A stretch of DNA of 53,696 bases from a virus. The stretch spans positions 1-53,696 of the IMG/VR virus record IMGVR_UViG_3300046171_000043; one strand, written 5' to 3'. The translations under genes and the position numbers were made by a program. Below, piece by piece: positions 50,646 through 53,696 of the stretch (positions are counted from its first letter, which is position 1; each line of letters opens with the position of its first letter). Below the pieces are notes generated by a model. The model saw only the letters and a program-made list of their open reading frames with translations. It was not told the origin of the DNA and did no database searches.

Positions 50646-50720
50646 TCACAGGTTTGTCTGCCGATACAACCATATGTAAAATACTACGCAGCATATCAGT
50701 ACAATCCATTCAGGTTCCAT
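50646..50720 (-). CDS. Very small membrane peptide (24 aa)
   Basis: The ATG at 50720 overlaps the upstream TGA as TGATG. The peptide is almost entirely one membrane helix (MEPEWIVLICCVVFYIWLYRQ, then TNL). Coupling makes translation plausible, but the frame is too short to be sure. No ribosome site of its own is needed if it is coupled. Confidence 0.35.
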   Translation of the reverse strand: MEPEWIVLICCVVFYIWLYRQTNL

Positions 50721-50911
50721 CACACTAGCATCCTTGTTGTGTAGTTCTTCTGTTGTACTGAACCCTTAGTTATTGTCACTGTGACAGTGTGTCCTGCTTC
50801 TAACAGGTCACACCATACGTCTTCCCAGTTTGATTCCTCACCGTAGGTTCCCTCATTGTATCGGGTTCCTTCACGATCTGTACAGTATATCCGAATCCAT
50901 TTCTTAGACAT
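50720..50911 (-). CDS. Small hypothetical protein (63 aa)
   Basis: A beta-rich small protein: MSKKWIRIYCTDREGTRYNEGTYGEESNWEDVWCDLLEAGHTVTVTITKGSV. A ribosome site (GGAGGACAGC) precedes the ATG. Similar small proteins with alternating strands occur in phage early regions. Function unknown. Confidence 0.6.
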   Translation of the reverse strand: MSKKWIRIYCTDREGTRYNEGTYGEESNWEDVWCDLLEAGHTVTVTITKGSVQQKNYTTRMLV

Positions 50912-50920
50912 GCTGTCCTC

Positions 50921-51163
50921 CTATCGTTGTAGTCTATGACGTTTGACTACGCAGTGTGTCTCACCACTACCAGATGTGATAGAGAAGAAACCCTTTGAGT
51001 AGTCATTGACTGTGTGTCTGTCCTCACCTCTAACAAGGTGCATGTGATCTATGATAGCCTTACGAGCTTTCATGTGTGAGCTATGGTACAGTGAGTACAA
51101 AGGCTTGTACGTCTGACGTTCTTTGTCCCACTGTGTGTACTCTGCTTCCCAAATATAAGTCAT
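50921..51163 (-). CDS. Small hypothetical protein (80 aa)
   Basis: MTYIWEAEYTQWDKERQTYKPLYSLYHSSHMKARKAIIDHM... ends in a His/Arg-rich stretch (THCVVKRHRLQR). It is coupled by ATGA to the upstream 57-aa gene. No known family. Confidence 0.55.
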   Translation of the reverse strand: MTYIWEAEYTQWDKERQTYKPLYSLYHSSHMKARKAIIDHMHLVRGEDRHTVNDYSKGFFSITSGSGETHCVVKRHRLQR

Positions 51164-51333
51164 TGTTTTTTCTCCTCTCTTATATCATGGACAATTCGTT
51201 GTAGTCTTTCAACTGATTCTCGTGGAATAGTCAGCACCTTCGTGCTGTCCACATGGTCAATGGTTAGTGTACCATCAGCATTAAACTTTGCTGACCAACC
51301 ATGACTTAGGTCTGCTTCTCTTAGTACTGTCAT
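51160..51333 (-). CDS. Small hypothetical protein (57 aa)
   Basis: I chose ATG 51333, which overlaps the methyltransferase TGA as ATGA; the frame is open further upstream inside that gene. The protein has a two-strand start (GWSAKFNADGTLTIDHVDSTKVLTI) and a helical end. Function unknown. Confidence 0.55.
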   Translation of the reverse strand: MTVLREADLSHGWSAKFNADGTLTIDHVDSTKVLTIPRESVERLQRIVHDIREEKKQ

Positions 51334-52460
51334 GCTATCATTCCCTTCATGATATGTTTGATAACGTCTACTGTCCAACCATTGCCAAGCATCTTGTAGC
51401 GTTGGGTGTTGGACACATGGTCTGTGTACCCATCAGGTACGGTTTGTAATCTCTCGCATTCCACTGGTGATAATTTTCTCCACGTTGTTCCTTCGTCTAA
51501 GGTCAGGTGATTGTTGTGTTCCCAACTACTAGTACTTAGGGTAGGTGTCTTACCATTCAATGCTTTTAATCCACCTTTGTTGTAACCCCTTGATTTCTGT
51601 AGAATCTTTGGTTGAGTTTTTGCAACAACAGAATCTTTCTGCACTGTTGTAAGACAACCTGCTTTGTTATCTTTGCGTAGCTCTAACCTAGCCTGTGGCT
51701 TGATACTCTTGTCATTGTCTTTACGTTTACCATCCTTGTCTAGTCTACGGTTGACAATTCGTGCACCTGTCACGTCCAGTTTGTTATCACCTGATCCGAA
51801 TACAATCTGTCGTCTACTCTTTTCAAAGTACAGCCGTACATTGGATGCACCACCACCTTTGTAGTAACTAGCATCCAAGCAGTAGGACTTGTCACGGTCT
51901 GTGAATCCATCTTCTAGGATGTCAGCTAGGACAATGCCCTTGTCTTCTGGTAGCCTATCAACAGGAATGTTAGTCCAGTACAAACGCTTCCTGTTCTGAG
52001 CAGAAACCAAGTTGCTGTTGATCTCGATTGGTTCTACCCTCAGGAACTTGGTGATGATGTCTTGTGATTCCTTTTTCATCTTGACGTTCTCAAGTAAGAA
52101 ATACTTAGGCTTTAGTGCGTTAAGCAATCGGACATACTCAAAGAACAAAGTGGATCTTGGATCATCAAAGTTAAGTTGCTTACCTGCAAAGCTGAAGCCT
52201 TGGCAAGGTGACCCACCAATCAACAGATCAATGTCGTACAGTTCACCCACACCATTCTCGTTCATAGCATGTAGTGCGTTGTGTTTGGTGTGTACATCAC
52301 GAACATCACCAAGGTGCACCATGTCAGGGTAGTTGGCCTTGGCTACTTTGATTGCGTACTTGTCAATCTCAGCAGCAAAGTATTTATCTACTGGAATGCC
52401 AAGCTCATCCAATGCGATCTGACCACATGACATTCCGTCAAACAAACTAAGTACGTTCAT
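51330..52460 (-). CDS. DNA (cytosine-5) methyltransferase
   Basis: ATG 52460 (MNVLSLFDGMSCGQIALDELG) follows TTGGAGG and begins exactly at motif I. The 376-aa enzyme has motif IV GGSPCQGFSF with the catalytic Cys86, motif VI LENVKMK, motif VIII QNRKRLYW, and motif X YKMLGNGWTVDVI; the target-recognition region is about 200-300. It would transfer methyl from SAM to C5 of cytosine and protect phage DNA from host restriction, or mask sites. No cognate restriction gene is nearby, so it is an orphan. Confidence 0.92.
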   Translation of the reverse strand: MNVLSLFDGMSCGQIALDELGIPVDKYFAAEIDKYAIKVAKANYPDMVHLGDVRDVHTKHNALHAMNENGVGELYDIDLLIGGSPCQGFSFAGKQLNFDDPRSTLFFEYVRLLNALKPKYFLLENVKMKKESQDIITKFLRVEPIEINSNLVSAQNRKRLYWTNIPVDRLPEDKGIVLADILEDGFTDRDKSYCLDASYYKGGGASNVRLYFEKSRRQIVFGSGDNKLDVTGARIVNRRLDKDGKRKDNDKSIKPQARLELRKDNKAGCLTTVQKDSVVAKTQPKILQKSRGYNKGGLKALNGKTPTLSTSSWEHNNHLTLDEGTTWRKLSPVECERLQTVPDGYTDHVSNTQRYKMLGNGWTVDVIKHIMKGMIA

Positions 52461-52492
52461 CACTGCTTCCTCCAATAATACGTTGTCGTAAT

Positions 52493-52864
52493 CTAGTCCA
52501 ACAGTAGCAGTTCTTCTTTCCATCTCATAGCTGTGCCGATTTCATCCCACCGTGCATCCGTCTGTTGAGATACAGTCGTCACGGAATCCTTGTAGTGCAT
52601 CCCATACTGTCTCTGTCCAAGAGACTTTGTTATTCTACTGCTAGTTCCATCACTACTCCTCCCTGTGCTCTGTCCGTGATATGTACAGTACCCATCGTCA
52701 ATCAAACGTTTTGCTGTACGTCCGTACCACCCCTGCAATCTCCAAGCTAAACCTGTGTCAATCAGGTACTGCCATGCGGCTGTCTCTTCAAACTCGTCAG
52801 CAGATACTATCTGTTCACATATCTGCACAGCTAACTCTGGTGTGAATGTATACTCTTTCATCAT
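52493..52864 (-). CDS. Conserved phage hypothetical protein (123 aa)
   Basis: The first 60 residues, with LAVQICEQIVSADEFEETAAWQYLIDTGLAWRLQGWYGRTAKRLI, match a small domain seen in many phages and in some bacteria, with no set function. The C-terminal half is Ser/Thr/Gln rich and may be disordered. It sits immediately upstream of the methyltransferase. Confidence 0.6.
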   Translation of the reverse strand: MMKEYTFTPELAVQICEQIVSADEFEETAAWQYLIDTGLAWRLQGWYGRTAKRLIDDGYCTYHGQSTGRSSDGTSSRITKSLGQRQYGMHYKDSVTTVSQQTDARWDEIGTAMRWKEELLLLD

Positions 52865-52897
52865 TTTACCACCTCAATAAATCCGAATCCCCCACCG

Positions 52898-53056
52898 TTA
52901 CCCCTCTTCATCCTGTGATAGGGATAGCTCTACCTTCTGCCCACCTATTGATAGTGTGAACACTGGCATAGGTTCCAACAGGTATTCATCTTCATACCAT
53001 TTGAATCCGATAATCTTTGCACCAATCAACTGTGCATAATACTTTTTCATATCCAT
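52898..53056 (-). CDS. Small acidic hypothetical protein (52 aa)
   Basis: ATG 53056 overlaps the upstream TAA as TAATG. The product MDMKKYYAQLIGAKIIGFKWYEDEYLLEPMPVFTLS... is a compact beta-type protein ending LSLSQDEEG. It is plausible from coupling and composition. No known family. Confidence 0.6.
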   Translation of the reverse strand: MDMKKYYAQLIGAKIIGFKWYEDEYLLEPMPVFTLSIGGQKVELSLSQDEEG

Positions 53057-53310
53057 TATTCTTCCTCCGTTTCTAGTGCTTCCTGTTGTGCTTCAAACGA
53101 CAGCACCCACTGTTCCAATCTGTTCAGTTCCTTCTCCCAGTTGTGCTTGTTCTGTTGATCTATTGCTAGATCAGTTGACACCCAAGATGGTCGGACACCT
53201 GTGCCATGTTGTTTGATCAACCTATCAATCTTTCCTGTGTAATAGTTGACACGTTCCTGTGCATTGTCACGCATGTTACATGCTACTTCGTAGTTGATTG
53301 GATTGTTCAT
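53056..53310 (-). CDS. Helical hypothetical protein (84 aa)
   Basis: A charged coiled-coil style protein (NMRDNAQERVNYYTGKIDRLIKQHG..., NWEKELNRLEQWVLSFEAQQEAL). The ribosome site GGAGG before ATG 53310 is good. Function unknown; part of the early minus-arm run of small genes. Confidence 0.6.
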   Translation of the reverse strand: MNNPINYEVACNMRDNAQERVNYYTGKIDRLIKQHGTGVRPSWVSTDLAIDQQNKHNWEKELNRLEQWVLSFEAQQEALETEEE

Positions 53311-53312
53311 TG

Positions 53313-53510
53313 TTACACCTCCATGTCTAACAGTGTTGAATAGATATTGTTGTAAGTATACTTTGCACCATCAGGTGTCTTTGTTCCTGTCAATGTTTTG
53401 GCTAGTATACCTGCGGCTTTCTTGGCACCCATTGACGACACCATAATGTAAGCTGCACCATAGAGTGTTTCATCGTATTGATCCAAAGGGACACGTTCCA
53501 GTAATCCCAA
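53313..53510 (-). CDS. Small hypothetical protein (65 aa), TTG start
   Basis: A TTG at 53510 gives LLERVPLDQYDETLYGAAYIMVSSMGAKKAAGILAKTLTGTKTPDGAKYTYNNIYSTLL, a helical protein with an Ala/Gly-rich centre. The start is uncertain; the first ATG comes only after residue 22. It ends 3 bases before the next gene start. Unknown family. Confidence 0.5.
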   Translation of the reverse strand: MGLLERVPLDQYDETLYGAAYIMVSSMGAKKAAGILAKTLTGTKTPDGAKYTYNNIYSTLLDMEV

Positions 53511-53533
53511 CTCTTAGTCCGTTGTATCCCATC

Positions 53534-53696
53534 TTATACGTCCTTCCACATTACATAATTTATTAACATCGTTACTACGATTATCGTAACCATTACGATG
53601 ATTGCTTCACCTTGGTCAAGTATGATTGGTGCCAATGCACAAACAAACATTGCTAACCCATTGATTAGAAACAAAAGAAAAATCGATATCTTTTCC
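53534..53696 (-). CDS. Small two-helix membrane protein, 5' end at the window edge
   Basis: Read from the right edge, the frame gives KISIFLLFLINGLAMFVCALAPIILD followed by EAIIVMVTIIVVTMLINYVMWKDV and a stop at 53534. These are two membrane helices with a short loop. No ATG precedes the first helix inside the window; an internal ATG at 53650 would remove half of it. If the contig is circular and base 1 equals base 53696, the 'cat' at 1-3 becomes the start codon and the protein reads MEKISIF.... Probably an early membrane protein. Confidence 0.5.
   Translation of the reverse strand, partial: EKISIFLLFLINGLAMFVCALAPIILDQGEAIIVMVTIIVVTMLINYVMWKDV

Noticed and set aside
1-53696. Temperate lifestyle genes (integrase, CI-like repressor, partition)
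   Set aside because: No site-specific recombinase, repressor or partition motif found; the HTH at 5855 lies in the packaging block.
1-53696. Phage-encoded RNA polymerase, as in T7
   Set aside because: No single-subunit RNA polymerase motifs in any large protein; sigma70-like promoters suggest use of host polymerase.

Overview
The window reads as an essentially complete genome of a lytic, short-tailed (podovirus-type) phage of a marine alphaproteobacterium. The replication set is T7-like: a family A DNA polymerase with exonuclease, a primase-helicase, an SSB-like protein and endonuclease I. The virion set consists of TerS, TerL, portal, scaffold, capsid, two tail-tube proteins, fibres and very large ejection proteins. 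There is also a cobalamin-type (class II) ribonucleotide reductase, a ThyX and a host-like DUF1127 gene. No integrase, repressor or phage RNA polymerase was found. The layout recalls the HMO-2011-type phages of SAR116 and Roseobacter-clade hosts, but that placement is inference from gene content, not a search.

Layout. Bases 1-278 are a non-coding, AT-rich region with five palindromic GTTTAAnnnnTAAAC-type sites. From about 279 to 39692 almost everything is on the + strand: early small genes and a lysis block (endolysin, holin-like and lipoprotein genes; 681-2342); small basic Lys/Gly-rich proteins (2396-4776); DUF1127; packaging genes and portal (5500-9858); a large virion protein with a Cys/His hydrolase domain; scaffold and capsid; tail tube and fibre genes (15064-23525); a sugar-nucleotide/glycosylation cassette (23602-29072); and ejection proteins, one with a lysozyme-like domain (29085-39692). 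A 10-bp-stem hairpin at 39696-39722 separates this arm from the oppositely transcribed - strand arm (53696 down to 39726). The minus arm carries small early genes, a C5 cytosine methyltransferase, tRNA-Arg(UCU), ThyX, primase-helicase, DNA polymerase, SSB-like protein, a Cas4/RecB-type nuclease, endonuclease I, MazG, class II RNR and small DUF genes. If the contig is circular, bases 1-278 lie between two divergent arms. Position 1 begins with 'cat', the reverse complement of a start codon for the last minus-strand gene.

The most interesting region is the cassette at 23602-29072. It encodes recognisable homologues of GmhB, HldE cytidylyltransferase (as a separate protein), HldE kinase (separate) and HldD. 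With them are a GT9-type heptosyltransferase-like protein, a NodU/TobZ-type O-carbamoyltransferase and a cupin. Only GmhA is missing from the ADP-heptose pathway, so the phage appears to make and transfer ADP-heptose, probably to remodel a surface glycan. The gmhB-like gene is inverted inside the plus-strand operon. One copy of the left-end palindrome sits just ahead of the cassette.

Other points of note are two fibre-region proteins with about 8-10% cysteine, a ThyX with an inserted four-cysteine module, and an unusual O-helix in the DNA polymerase. Matching ACTATTAGT/ACTAATAGT site clusters occur on both arms. Three single-base homopolymer frameshifts in TerL and the scaffold gene look like sequence errors in otherwise intact essential genes.
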